Shown here in pieces: positions 50,108 through 60,377 of a stretch of DNA of 64,000 bases. The notes under the pieces were generated by a model. It did not search any database, was not told the DNA's origin, and worked only from the letters and a program-made list of their open reading frames with translations. Where the stretch lies: NCBI RefSeq assembly GCF_963678635.1, contig NC_087063.1:28145649-28209648 (forward strand), in the 5' to 3' direction. How positions within the stretch are numbered: the first letter of the stretch is position 1; each line of letters begins with the position of its first letter. The DNA comes from Symsagittifera roscoffensis (Eukaryota; Xenacoelomorpha; Acoela; Convolutidae). Both the position numbers and the translations under genes were made by a program.

Positions 50108-50263
50108 CGAGGTCTTCTTTTAGGTGTCCTGCGATTGCCCGAGCTGTCCTACCAAGTAGCTCAAGGCAACCTCTGATCGAAAATTTCTAAAGTCTATGAA
50201 AAAGCTCCCCCACACCCGGAACGCTCCAAGTGCACGAGAGCAGGGAACAACTTTTCTTCTCAA

Positions 50264-50292
50264 GTGAGTGTGTATTTGCCTAATACACTCAC
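50264..50292. repeat. Leader hairpin 2, with compensatory change
   Basis: GTGAGTGT (50264-50271) pairs with ACACTCAC (50285-50292), again across a 13-base loop. Relative to hairpin 1 one G-C pair has become A-T on both sides, so pairing is kept. Confidence 0.7.
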
Positions 50293-50597
50293 CGATGTCT
50301 TCTTTTATTTGTTCCCGGATTGCCCGAACTTTCCTATTAAGTAGCTCAAGGCAACCACACAACCAAAATCACAATCAAAAAAAAAAAATTCTTTGTTCGG
50401 GTACTTCTGATACACCCAATGTAGAATCCAAAGTTGATCACGAATTTCCGGGTCAGAATGGGTTCTTATGATCCTGATAAGCACGCCTAATATCCTAATA
50501 TGATCTTAATTAAATGGATATTTTCCGTTTCCCAAATTGCCACAGAAAGTTTACTCAAGTCTCTAACAAGGAGGATCGTTGAAGGTTTAAGACACTC

Positions 50598-52733
50598 CGG
50601 AGGGTTACCTCGGAGGGTGCCTTGATCACCCAAGTTACTTCGGAGGGTACCTTAATCACCCAAGTTACCTCGGAGGGTCCCCCTAAATTTACTAAGGGGG
50701 GTCAATAAGATGCTTAATATGCTCCGGAGGGTTACTTCGGAGGGTACCTCCAAAATTTTCAAATTTTTCGATCTCGCTTAGAAGGTTCTCCCCCTCGCTT
50801 CAAAAAGCGTCAAAACAAGCTAGGAGCTCTAAGGGGAGCTGTTTTAACTTCTTAGGGTGATCTCGTGGAAATTTTCCACTAAGGAGGGTTGCTAAAGGGT
50901 TTAGCTGACTCCGGAGGGTCACTTCGGAGGGTTCCCCCAAAATCAAGAAAAAGGGTTATATCACCGCAGTAAAGCCTCTGAAAGCGGTCTACCTGACTTA
51001 AAACTAGGTTGGCTGACACGGTCAACCTTCCCAGTTGAATAAAAAGATGTTTTGATAAAATTTTCTGCCGCTCGGAGGGTTGCCCGTGATTTGGACCCTC
51101 CGAACCAACAAATCCTAAAAAATTTTTCTTTTCCGAAATAATCAACCCAAAAACGGTTGCGATTCGAAAAAGTGGTCAAAAACGTCGACTTATGGTACCA
51201 AAATTATTCCGATCGGATAACTAGTCTTTGAGAAATCGCCAAAAACGCGTTCGTCAAAATGGCCTTTTTCACCACCTATATAGGTTCTGAAATACTTTTT
51301 CCGCAATTCCGGTCAAAAGTGCCTAAAAATACTTGAAATGAGCGTAGCAGCCCTGTACGGCACTGGAATAATGCAAAAAACCGGACCAAAATTGGTTTAG
51401 AAACAAAAATTTGGCCAAAAACCATCAAATTTGGACCCTCCGATTCCTTTCTTTTCCAAACCTTAAGTCGTTAGCTCTATCCACGGAGCTACTCGGAGGG
51501 TTACCCAAAAATTTCTCTAGTAACCGAGCACGTTATGCTAGCACGCTCCTAACGCAAAAAATTTTATTGCTCTAACTCTAAAAACTCAAAAACTCGATCC
51601 CCAAAACAGATTGACAAAATACAAAAAATTATCAAAATTTTGATAAAATACAAAAAATTATCAAAAATTATCAAAATTTTTCTAACTTCTACTGAGTCTT
51701 TGCTCACGCGATTTCTTTAGTGAAGGGGATCGAACTACGTAGCTACTCTCTATATAAAAGCTTTTTGCCTATCGGAAAAGCTCGGATATCCGAAAATTTG
51801 GGGGTCTACAGTTTGGTCGAAAATTGGTAATTTTCGACAAAAAATGGGTGTTTCTTGGGTCTAAATAGGAGATAAGTAATATATAATAAGGATAATAATC
51901 CTTATTATAGATGCTAGCACGCTCCTAACGATCGGATAACTTTCTTCGTCTCGACCTTTTTTGGTCTTAATAGTCGTTAATGAATAGTACTATACCCTCC
52001 TTTGCACCAAAATATCCGAATTAAGGCCCTTAACTCGGAAATTTGTAATCGATGGAGGGTACAATCGGACCGCGCCAATCGTGCCCCCCACCACTTAAGT
52101 TTTAATGAAATAGTACCCGAACGATACTAAAATTGCTTCAACGATACCCATCAGTCGTTGCAGATGTTGTCCTTGATGTCCCTGTTGAGTGTGGAACACG
52201 TTGATCAGCTTGCCACTCTACCCTCCGGCCACCGGCAAAATTACCATTAACGTGCTTAAACACTCAAATTACACTCGAGGGAGGGTATCCAACCCTTCAC
52301 CAAAACACACAATCTTTCTATCAGAAACGATATAAATCATTCTGAAACAACAACAAATAGGAAGGTCAGATCACATCTCGTCCGGAAATAACATATAAAC
52401 TGTCACTTTATGTTTTTTTACTGTTTTTGGTATTTTTTGGATTTTTTTACTGTTTTTTGTACTTTTTTGTTTTTAAATAAATTTGTTTTTGGCTTTTTCT
52501 TGGTTATACACTATTTTTGTTTGGTTTTAGGCTTTCTCTTTAGTTGTTTTTGGTCCGGGGACCTCGGGACAAGCGGGTTCATGACTTCCCACCTAACCCT
52601 CCGGCCCCCGGAATTTTCGGTGTTAACTAAGTTAAAAAGCTAAATTGTACTAGACGGAGGGTACACACCTTCCCCCTAGTACAGCAACGGTCATTAAGAC
52701 CTCTAACTCGGGCATACGCCCGGAGCGGAGGGT
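50598..52733. repeat. Cluster of CGGAGGGT motifs
   Basis: Exact copies read on the + strand start at 50598, 50611, 50641, 50671, 50725, 50738, 50912, 50925, 51073, 51494, 52655 and 52726. Reverse complements start at 51095, 51435, 52220 and 52596. Near matches lie between them. Confidence 0.85.
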
Positions 52734-52781
52734 TCGTCACTGAAACGCTTGCTGATCATGATGGTTTCATGCCTTTAACAG

Positions 52782-52799
52782 GCCCACCCAGGAGCGCCA
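52782..52799 (-). promoter_or_regulatory. Candidate primer-binding site of element A
   Basis: Twelve bases inside the 5' LTR edge the minus strand reads TGGCGCTCCTGGGTGGGC. It starts with TGG, as needed to pair with a tRNA ending CCA. I cannot name the tRNA. Confidence 0.45.
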
Positions 52800-52811
52800 T
52801 AAAAACGTCTA

Positions 52812-53698
52812 TGTAACATTCGCCCAAATATCACACAGCGACGGAGCGTAGAAAAAGTACCTATTAACGACTGGCAGGCGTCAGTTACCTTAATCCTACT
52901 CGTTTCTCGTTTTTCACCGTCTCGACCTTGCCAGTTGTTTTTCTGGTCTGTTTAGGGCAAAGTAAAAAGTTACCATTTTTAGGCCATCAGTCAAACGACT
53001 TTTGATCAGCTTTCGTTTACATGCGAACACAACCACATAGCCGAGTCTCGGATCCTCAGACTACGTGATTTTCATTAAAAACACGGCTCGAACAACCTAT
53101 TTTAACATGTTTTTGTGTGACAGTTCTATATTAAATCCATTGGAGATGGATTGACCCTTTCCTTCTTCTAGCTACTCATGCTCTGAAATATTACATAATA
53201 ACGGTGTTAATTAAGATCTATGACATTATAGCAGCTATACAGTCAGTCTATACAGTCCCTTCACATAGACAGTCTCTGGGGGACCAAGCCTCCGCTCCCG
53301 TGATATTCTTGAGATAACACTCTTATCTCTTATATTTCGTGTCCCGGGAGGGTTCCGTGGTATATTTCTTCCCCCACTGAAGCCTCCTTCTCCACAAATA
53401 TCCGTCGCTAAGGTTCTTGTCGTGTGTTATTGCCACGATAAGAGGCTTCGTAATTTTCCTGTCTCTGTTACGACTGTTCTTCACAATATTTGGCGTCGTT
53501 CTGATTTTCGTCTTTTTTACTCAAAATGGCCGTCTTTTTTCTATTTCTCAGAAATGTTCTTCTTCCAATCGAAATTTTAAAAATAAAAATTCCAGAACAT
53601 TCTGACCCTCCGTCGCAACACTTTTTTGTTCATAAGGCCTTTAGTCACTCTTTTTTATGTCGCCGGAAGGTGGTGTTGTGTCATCTGGCAGAATGGCA
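52812..53698 (-). repeat. Element A 5' LTR, 887 bp
   Basis: This is the upstream partner of 29244-30123, differing by a 7-base indel and four base changes seen by eye. On the minus strand a TATA-like ATATAAGAGATAAG occurs about a third of the way in, which could be the promoter. Confidence 0.9.
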
Positions 53699-54067
53699 CA
53701 CCGTTGTTCGCAACGGCCTTGCAACTATTGTAGCGGCACAATAGTTGCAACTCGGAGTGTTCTCTGTTACTCTGTATCTCGTTGTTGTTTTCCAATCTCG
53801 ATTTCGTAGCTGTTGTTAGCGCAGCTAATGTTGTTCTGTTTTTCTTTCTTGTTTTAGCCAAAATGGCCGTTTCTGACGTTTCTCAGAAATATGACGTCAT
53901 AATTCGAATTTTTGAAATTTTAAAATACCAGAATATTCCAGTCCTCACCGTTTGGCCAATCGTTCCAATAACGTTCTTAATTCTTAATAATCACCAATCC
54001 GGAAGGCTCGCTGCTAAAAATTCGAATTCTGCAGAGATTGCATTTTTCACATTCTGGTCGAATGTCA
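53699..54067 (-). mobile_element. Element B 3' LTR, proximal half
   Basis: It begins with the right copy of the target duplication CACCG (53699-53703) and continues the B LTR interrupted at 29243. In element orientation the LTR starts TGACATTCGACC at 54067. It shares blocks with the A LTR (AAAATGGCCGT, TTTCTCAGAAAT). Two adjacent perfect hairpins lie at 53701-53716 (CCGTTG/CAACGG, four-base loop) and 53719-53750 (TTGCAACTATTGT and its complement, six-base loop). Confidence 0.75.
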
Positions 54068-54081
54068 CATACTCCCCGGAC
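54068..54081 (-). promoter_or_regulatory. Element B polypurine tract region
   Basis: GTCCGGGGAGTATG on the minus strand directly before the LTR start, identical to the tract of element A. Confidence 0.75.
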
Positions 54082-54889
54082 AGTCCGGTCAATGTCCTCA
54101 TTGAATCACGCAATGTTGGTAAAATGGTTACAGTGTCATCGAACATAATTTGCAAAATGCACGAAATTACTCTTATCCACGTCACATCGACCCACTGCAG
54201 AACATAAATGGCATCATACTACATCACTATAGCCTTCAAATTCTCTCATTAATCTGCACATTGAGGATATGACTTAAGATAAAACATATTTTCTGACTTC
54301 CAATGTCAATGTCCCGATTAAAACTTTTTCTCTTAGATTTAAAAGGTGTTGGCTTGCAGGACAGTCCTGCCAACCAACAAGCTAAAATTTATCCTACTAC
54401 GCTTTTCCCTTCGGAAATCTTGCGTGTTATTGTCCTGAATACTAAAACTAAGAAACTCTGTGGTTAGAAAGAACAATGAAACAATCTCCCTCTTCGAGAG
54501 ATTACTCAAGCCTTCCATGTCACCACAAAGTGATCAGTTCTCCTAGCTGGTTAAAAACAGTGATGCAGGCTGGAATATTTAAATATACTCCTTCACTTAA
54601 GCCTTCCTAAATAAATAGTAAGTGAGTGTCTCTAAAGCCACTTCAACTAAAATCAAAACGCAAATCTATAAATGCAACAATTTCAAAACTCAACTTAATG
54701 TTTCAGTTTTCAATTACAACTTGGTTGCTTGGTTTCTCACTTGAGTTTTTCACACACATAAAACAATTCTGAGTTTTAACTTTTCTTCATCACTCCTTTG
54801 TTTTCTTCTTTTTTCGTCGTTTAGAAGTTCTAAAACTTCTAAATTCTTCTAATTTCATCTCTTTTTTCATCTTGTCTTTCGGTCATCCG
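54082..54889 (-). other. Element B 3' untranslated region
   Basis: No gene. It is similar in length to that of element A (about 0.75-0.8 kb) and shares short blocks with it, such as TGGCATCATACTACATCACT near 54209. It is AT-rich toward the coding end. Confidence 0.55.
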
Positions 54890-57160
54890 TCAATGTTCCA
54901 TTTCTTTCTCCTGTGATACTGACTCTGCACTCTCAGTTTCCGTATCTTGTAACACGTCGTTAGCTATCCTGACGCTGCTGGAAGCCGTCCTCCAACACTT
55001 CTGCTCTTCCACCCTCTGTTTACAACAAGGTAGGGGATCCACGTTAGATTCTCTGTTCCTGCAGAAGCTGTTGTGACGACACAACGTCACTTTTCTCTCC
55101 AAATCTTCTTTCAGCATCTCTACCTTCTCCTTTCCACTACGTTCACTCGTCCTGGAAATTCTTTTCACAGCGGTGGTCACTGCATTCCGATGAGTCACGA
55201 GAGCTCGCTTGAAAGCTCCTGCTCCAATGTCCAGCTGATATTCACTGTACACCCTGCCGTGCTTCGACAAATGCTTTATCGCATACTCGTACAACCATGC
55301 AGTCATGTTAGCTCTGAACCATGGCATCAATCGTTTTCTTGCCCATATCTTCTTCACTTCCATCGGAATGTTTAGAAATTTGCACATTGTCTCAAAAAGA
55401 TCTAAGTCTTTTAGACAATCTAATTTCCGCAACTGTTCTCTCGTCGGTGCCTCCTGTCTGTTATTTTCTCTCACATGAGCTTCCAGCCATCGTATCGCCA
55501 TCATAACTACCACTATCACTATCGTTACGGGCTGTGATGAATCTGGTAAACCCATGGAGAGCAGCTCTCCAGAGTCCCAGATCAACATCAGATTACTACG
55601 CTTGGGATACCACCCGGTCTGCAGCAAGCAGTGGCAAGGAAACTCGTCATGCGTCAACATGATGCTCCTCCAATTACGTTTTCCCGAAGCTTCCAGCAAT
55701 GGTTCCACTTCCATCATCACTCGGTGGACTTCATCATTCTCATCTACTGCATTGTAATCTGTGAGAGTTGATCCTCTCTGTTTCTGTCTCTCGAAGTCAC
55801 TGAAGTTCCCACTCACATATCCCATGAACTTCTTTCCTAATATTGACTCCAATTCTTCTTTGGCTCTCTCTGGAACTGCTGAGAATATCTTACATAGTAA
55901 CTCGTAAGACTTTTCAGACATTCTCGCCAATCTCACACACTTCGGCGCTGAGAAGGCTTGATCCACGATCGTTCTTGAACTCTTCACGTCCACAGCCACG
56001 AAATGTACAGGGTATCTGCTCTTGCACATTGGAGCCAACGTTGAACCCACCAAATATCGTGCTCCTGATGGTCTACAATAAGTCTCACTGTGTCTGATGT
56101 TCATTTCTGTCTCGATTGCTTCCCTCCATTTCCCTATGTATTTCTGTTCAGTCTGCAGAACTCCTGGGAATACTTCTACACTGATGGCTGTGACCACCTC
56201 ATGTTTCTGTTCCAGATTTAATAGTGACTCTAAAGAACCAAACATGCTGTAGAATCCTAGTGCAGTCACTAGATTCACATCGGTTCCTCCATGGCAATCT
56301 GCTATCAGTTCCGTTTCTGTTCTAGCTTTCATCACTACATTTCCAAACAATACCGTCAATTGCTTGTGTTGTTTCTCCAGGGTCTTCACACAGTCCAAAC
56401 CTCCACAAACGTGACCCTCCAGTCCACAGACTTCCGCCAGACAGCTACCAGGTTTGACCCAGTCTTCTGGTCCCCAGCCAGGCAACTCCACTTTATCTTC
56501 TCCGTTGCTCTTAGAGGCTGTTATCATCACTTTATATATGATGTTGAGGTCACACAGGTTACAGTCTGCATTCAGTTCCCTCTGTACGTCTTGTGTCGCC
56601 CGTAATATTGAGTCAGCGTTGGGACTAGGACACCATGATGGCCTCATCAATTCCCACACTGTCATCAAGCTCGTTCTCAGCAATTCATCTGAGAATCCCA
56701 ACCCAAACTCCACTCTTTTGTCGGATTTTGGTACTGAAGGTACAGTCACCTCTTCTTCCAAGACCAGTCCCAATTTGGCCTGTGGATTGTTAACGCTCTT
56801 AATCGTTACAATTCTGGACGTCCAGAATCTTAGCAACACCGCCTGCTCATGATCGAAGAAGCAATCGCGTATGTCTTCACTCAGGAAAGGATTGTACGCG
56901 ATCCCTATGATCCCGGATACATAGCCATACGATTTCTTCTTGATCGGTCCACAGTATTCACTGGATTTCGGCAATGCTCCCATAGATTCTTTAGTGAGTC
57001 TCAGCTCCTTGTTTGAGAATCTCCTGATTTCGTCTATCTTTTTCATGGGTTCCAATTCCTCAGGTTCTTTCATGTTCACCCTCATCGGTTTACTTTGCTG
57101 CATATCCAGCAGTGCTAGCAAGAATAAGGCTTTCGTTTGCTCATCGCCTTCCCTCAACAT
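54890..57160 (-). CDS. Element B giant protein, C-terminal third
   Basis: 756 codons matching the last third of the element A giant protein, here including the intact C-terminus. Matching blocks include IMTVWELMRPSWCPSPNA-type text, GSCLAEVCGLEGHVC with conserved Cys residues, PKCVRLARMSEKSYELL, FPCHCLLQTGWYPKR and LTHRNAVTTAVKR. It ends with the Cys-rich tail (LCRHNSFCRNRE...LPCCK). It joins the previous frame across a one-base insertion at about 57183-57186. No family is recognised. Confidence 0.72.
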   Translation of the reverse strand: MLREGDEQTKALFLLALLDMQQSKPMRVNMKEPEELEPMKKIDEIRRFSNKELRLTKESMGALPKSSEYCGPIKKKSYGYVSGIIGIAYNPFLSEDIRDCFFDHEQAVLLRFWTSRIVTIKSVNNPQAKLGLVLEEEVTVPSVPKSDKRVEFGLGFSDELLRTSLMTVWELMRPSWCPSPNADSILRATQDVQRELNADCNLCDLNIIYKVMITASKSNGEDKVELPGWGPEDWVKPGSCLAEVCGLEGHVCGGLDCVKTLEKQHKQLTVLFGNVVMKARTETELIADCHGGTDVNLVTALGFYSMFGSLESLLNLEQKHEVVTAISVEVFPGVLQTEQKYIGKWREAIETEMNIRHSETYCRPSGARYLVGSTLAPMCKSRYPVHFVAVDVKSSRTIVDQAFSAPKCVRLARMSEKSYELLCKIFSAVPERAKEELESILGKKFMGYVSGNFSDFERQKQRGSTLTDYNAVDENDEVHRVMMEVEPLLEASGKRNWRSIMLTHDEFPCHCLLQTGWYPKRSNLMLIWDSGELLSMGLPDSSQPVTIVIVVVMMAIRWLEAHVRENNRQEAPTREQLRKLDCLKDLDLFETMCKFLNIPMEVKKIWARKRLMPWFRANMTAWLYEYAIKHLSKHGRVYSEYQLDIGAGAFKRALVTHRNAVTTAVKRISRTSERSGKEKVEMLKEDLERKVTLCRHNSFCRNRESNVDPLPCCKQRVEEQKCWRTASSSVRIANDVLQDTETESAESVSQEKEMEH

Positions 57161-57185
57161 TTTAACACAAGTGTTTAATGCAGGT

Positions 57186-60100
57186 TTAATGCTCTATCAG
57201 GAATCGAATGAAACAGAGAGCGTCTCTCCGCTTCGCACACGCTACTGCTGCTCCCTCCTGGACTATCAGATCCCTCAGGTTCGTCATTAGGAAAACCTTT
57301 TCCTCTTTTAATCTCTTCCTTTCTTCTGAGTCATATTCTTCGCGAGTCAGTCCCATCATGCACCAGGCGAACCTGAGTTGTAACTCTGTTCTTACGTAAG
57401 GTACTGCCACGAGAGCATGTATTCTTGGCATAGTGCTCATTTCTTCTTCGAAATACCTCAACACTACTGCTTTCCATGGAAGGCTCACTAACTGCTCGAT
57501 CGTTTCCGCCTGTATGTCAGACGACGCCAAAGTCCCGTACGCCTTCTGCATGAGGGTGGTGCCTTGCAACATCGTTTCCAGATAACCCTCCATGGCTTTT
57601 TCGTCTTCCAGGGCCATTACATACCCTCTAGCCGAGTTTCGGTATTCCAACATCTCCATGTATCCACCGGTGGGTTCATCTATCGACACAGTCTCCGACA
57701 CTGTCAGTCGGTTGTATTCCACTGGTGTTAGTTGTCCTGCGACACTTCCCTTTCCATGATTCATGGGAGATGGCTTGAAGTCTTTCATTTTGCTCTCTCC
57801 ACATTGGCTGAGTATTTCCATTTCTAAGGTTGCTCCAGTCAGAGTGCGGTCACTCCTTTTGGATTTATAACCGGTTGACTTTATCCCCGCCATGAGAATG
57901 GGTGGCACCATCGCTATATCAGTTAACATTCTATCTGTGCCAGACAATTGATAATCACCTTGCCCCAAATCCATGACCTCCTCAACTCGTTTCCTCTTCG
58001 CTGAGTTACCAGCTTTCATCGACATTTCTGAATCCACCTTCGTCTTTCCAACTCTCCTAGGCATCACTCTGCTGCCTAACTTCATTTTCATTGCATTGAT
58101 TTTATCAATCACCATTTTTGATCGCATCGTCCCTCTCCTGGTTCTTGACAGATACACCACCTCTCCTTCATCGTCCTGCAGTGTCATCTTGATGGGAGAA
58201 TTCGCTTCACTCTCATCAGTGGCTGAGTCGATCAACAACTCACTCAGTCTCCCTTCACACTCATCAAGCTTGTCCAGTACTTCTCTCATCAAGGGTTGGT
58301 TGAGACCCGTTTTCAGAATAGATTGGGTCCCATAGCTTTGAACCACGGTCCAGACTTCTTCCATAAACGCCACTCTGTCCAGCTTGCATCCCGTCCTACT
58401 CTCGTGGTCTCGGTGATGAACTTCCCATTCTTCTTCGGGCAGCGTTCCCAAGAAAGGTACTCTGGCTGAGGCCTCTATTCTTCTCCTCCGAGGTGATTCC
58501 ATGAGGATTCTCTGGTCATTATTTCTTGAATTGCCAGGAGAGCTGCTCTCCGGCAAATTCCGTTTCATTTCCATAAAGGCTGACGGAGGCTCCAGTGTCG
58601 AGATGCCTTCATCCGCTGGCTCAGTCGTTTCCAATGTATCTGCATTGTTCTCAAGATCACTGAAGATATTGAAATCCAGGCTGGATGTTCCTCCTGTCGA
58701 TGCCCTGTCGTCTTCCCCACCAGCTTGATCTTGTTGCATGGGTTCTTCGGTTTGACGGCTTCCACTCTGTCCGTCATTTCCTTCAGATTTATCTTTGTTC
58801 GGGCTCGATGGTCCTTGTTCGTCATTGTCGGCTTCTTCCTGGAATCTCGGTATGAGCAGTGTACCGGCCGATTTATCTTCCTCTTCTCCATGGACCACTT
58901 TAATTTCTTCGCAGCCGAAGGGTGCTAGGAAAGTTCTCGTCTGCAATATTCCTCCCACTTTTATCTCCTTTTTCACACTGGTCAGGATTAATGAGGCTTC
59001 AGGCAATTCGGTCCTGCCTTTCATCCTCATCGGAGCTAAGCCTAATTCCTTCCATTCCTCATCAAATCTGCTTATTCGCCTTCTCGTCGCTTGATCCGTG
59101 TATGCAAATCGTGTGTACTGTAACACGGCGGCATTTCTCCCTACAAAGTATGGATCCATCGTTCCCACGAAATTCCCTACTCTCCTTTCATTGGCTTCGA
59201 ATGTTCCCAATCTAGGAGTCTGTACCACGGAGACTGCTCCGAGCAACATCCTTCTTATCAGAGGGAATTCAGGGATTGCCTCCGGCAGCTTCTTGTAATC
59301 GCCCCAGTCCTTCGTCTTTTCTCTCACTTTGTGATATGCTGCAGTGAGGCGAGGCACTCTGGTTATCTCACCATTCGTTTTATCATAGGGTCTCAGGTTC
59401 CAAAGCTTTGGAAACACCTCGATGTGTCCTCTTTCTACTTCTCCCATGCGGTCACGGAAGTGATCGTCAAAATTGATGACTGTCATCTCTGGCTCCGATA
59501 TTTTCGCAAATAACAGATCTTCACTCATGAGCTCCCGCAATGTGTGCTGCTCACACCAGTTCAGTGTACTACCGTCCACTGCCGATATGAGGTTCAGGTG
59601 CAGCACCGACCTCCTATATGCTTCCACTTTAACGTCAGGGAACGCAAACGTGACTGCTGGTCCATAGATAACTGTCACGAACTCCGTGACTCCTCTGATC
59701 AGCGCCAAGGTATCGGTTCTCATAGCCAAGCTCAGATCAGTTAACAGTGGCATGCCTCCAACATGTCGTCTAACATCTTCCTCTCTTTCAATCGTCTCGT
59801 CTTCTCCCGTTCCAAAGCGATTTTGTTGTAAGAGATACTGGATAAGAGTGTGTCTCAGGTCTCTTATCTTGTTCCACGAGTCCGTGGATTTCTTCATATC
59901 CAAGTTCCTCACTCTCTCTTTCATCTGCTCTGGACAACGTGCCAGTTCCATTAGTCCTCCCAAGTTTCCGTGGGTAATTGCAATCAATGTCAGAAGTCCG
60001 TCTAGCCGCAGGTTCTGAATTCCATCGGTGAGCAGCATCGCCGGTCCTTTCACGAAACTCTCCGCTCCGAATGTCACGAACAAGGCTATTAAGTCCACTA

Positions 60101-60377
60101 TCGATACTCTCACTACTGCTTGGAGGAATTCCTTTATCAAATAGTGCGAGACTTTCGGGTAAACTTTTGCCAAGAAGGACGCGGTCCATCCGGCTCCCAA
60201 CCCTTCTAGCATGCTGTCTGTCCTTTCAAAGCCCTCCTGTCCTTTCACTTCCTGGGTCCAGAAGGTTTCCAGAGTAATCTGACACATTCTGTTTACAAAC
60301 TCAGCGGTCTTTTCTCCGGCATTTTCCGCCAGGTTCACCTCCTTCAACAAGTAGGCATGCATCTTCGTGATCATCAC
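57186..60377 (-). CDS. Element B giant protein, central part
   Basis: 1,063 codons equivalent to the middle of the element A giant protein. Conserved blocks include GAGWTASFLAKVYPK, FVKGPAMLL, LRLDGLLTLIAITHG, AFPDVKVEAYRRSVLHLN and SYGTQSILKTGLNQPLMREVL. An acidic, disordered segment lies in the middle, as in A. It joins the 60790-60374 frame across a one-base loss in a CCCC run at about 60380. Conservation over this length despite heavy divergence speaks for a working protein in active copies. Confidence 0.72.
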   Translation of the reverse strand: MMITKMHAYLLKEVNLAENAGEKTAEFVNRMCQITLETFWTQEVKGQEGFERTDSMLEGLGAGWTASFLAKVYPKVSHYLIKEFLQAVVRVSIVDLIALFVTFGAESFVKGPAMLLTDGIQNLRLDGLLTLIAITHGNLGGLMELARCPEQMKERVRNLDMKKSTDSWNKIRDLRHTLIQYLLQQNRFGTGEDETIEREEDVRRHVGGMPLLTDLSLAMRTDTLALIRGVTEFVTVIYGPAVTFAFPDVKVEAYRRSVLHLNLISAVDGSTLNWCEQHTLRELMSEDLLFAKISEPEMTVINFDDHFRDRMGEVERGHIEVFPKLWNLRPYDKTNGEITRVPRLTAAYHKVREKTKDWGDYKKLPEAIPEFPLIRRMLLGAVSVVQTPRLGTFEANERRVGNFVGTMDPYFVGRNAAVLQYTRFAYTDQATRRRISRFDEEWKELGLAPMRMKGRTELPEASLILTSVKKEIKVGGILQTRTFLAPFGCEEIKVVHGEEEDKSAGTLLIPRFQEEADNDEQGPSSPNKDKSEGNDGQSGSRQTEEPMQQDQAGGEDDRASTGGTSSLDFNIFSDLENNADTLETTEPADEGISTLEPPSAFMEMKRNLPESSSPGNSRNNDQRILMESPRRRRIEASARVPFLGTLPEEEWEVHHRDHESRTGCKLDRVAFMEEVWTVVQSYGTQSILKTGLNQPLMREVLDKLDECEGRLSELLIDSATDESEANSPIKMTLQDDEGEVVYLSRTRRGTMRSKMVIDKINAMKMKLGSRVMPRRVGKTKVDSEMSMKAGNSAKRKRVEEVMDLGQGDYQLSGTDRMLTDIAMVPPILMAGIKSTGYKSKRSDRTLTGATLEMEILSQCGESKMKDFKPSPMNHGKGSVAGQLTPVEYNRLTVSETVSIDEPTGGYMEMLEYRNSARGYVMALEDEKAMEGYLETMLQGTTLMQKAYGTLASSDIQAETIEQLVSLPWKAVVLRYFEEEMSTMPRIHALVAVPYVRTELQLRFAWCMMGLTREEYDSEERKRLKEEKVFLMTNLRDLIVQEGAAVACAKRRDALCFIRFLIEH

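Larger units (their letters stand above)
49593..52811 (-). promoter_or_regulatory. Element A 5' leader, ~3.2 kb, structured and repeat-rich
   Basis: No gene is supported. From gag outward it holds a duplicated ~165-base segment (about 50000-50170 and 50190-50356), each copy with a hairpin. Sixteen exact copies of CGGAGGGT in both orientations lie between 50598 and 52733. There is a short tandem AAAATTATCAAAATTTTGAT block (51611-51680) and a repeated ATGCTAGCACGCTCCTAACG (51532 and 51911 areas). Such a leader may act in packaging, translation or spliced-RNA control. Confidence 0.6.
29244..53698 (-). mobile_element. Element A: 24.5-kb LTR retrotransposon, complete
   Basis: It is bounded by near-identical LTRs and a 5-bp target duplication, and transcribed on the minus strand. 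Order: 5' LTR, primer-binding-site candidate, 3.1-kb leader, gag, protease, RT-RNase H, integrase, macrodomain, SGNH hydrolase frame, giant frame of unknown function, polypurine tract, 3' LTR. At 24,455 bp it is several times longer than ordinary Ty3/gypsy elements. The coding part carries about ten breaks (stops and one- to four-base indels), plus Glu instead of Asp in RT motif A, so this copy is probably dead. It sits inside the 3' LTR of the related element B. Confidence 0.88.
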
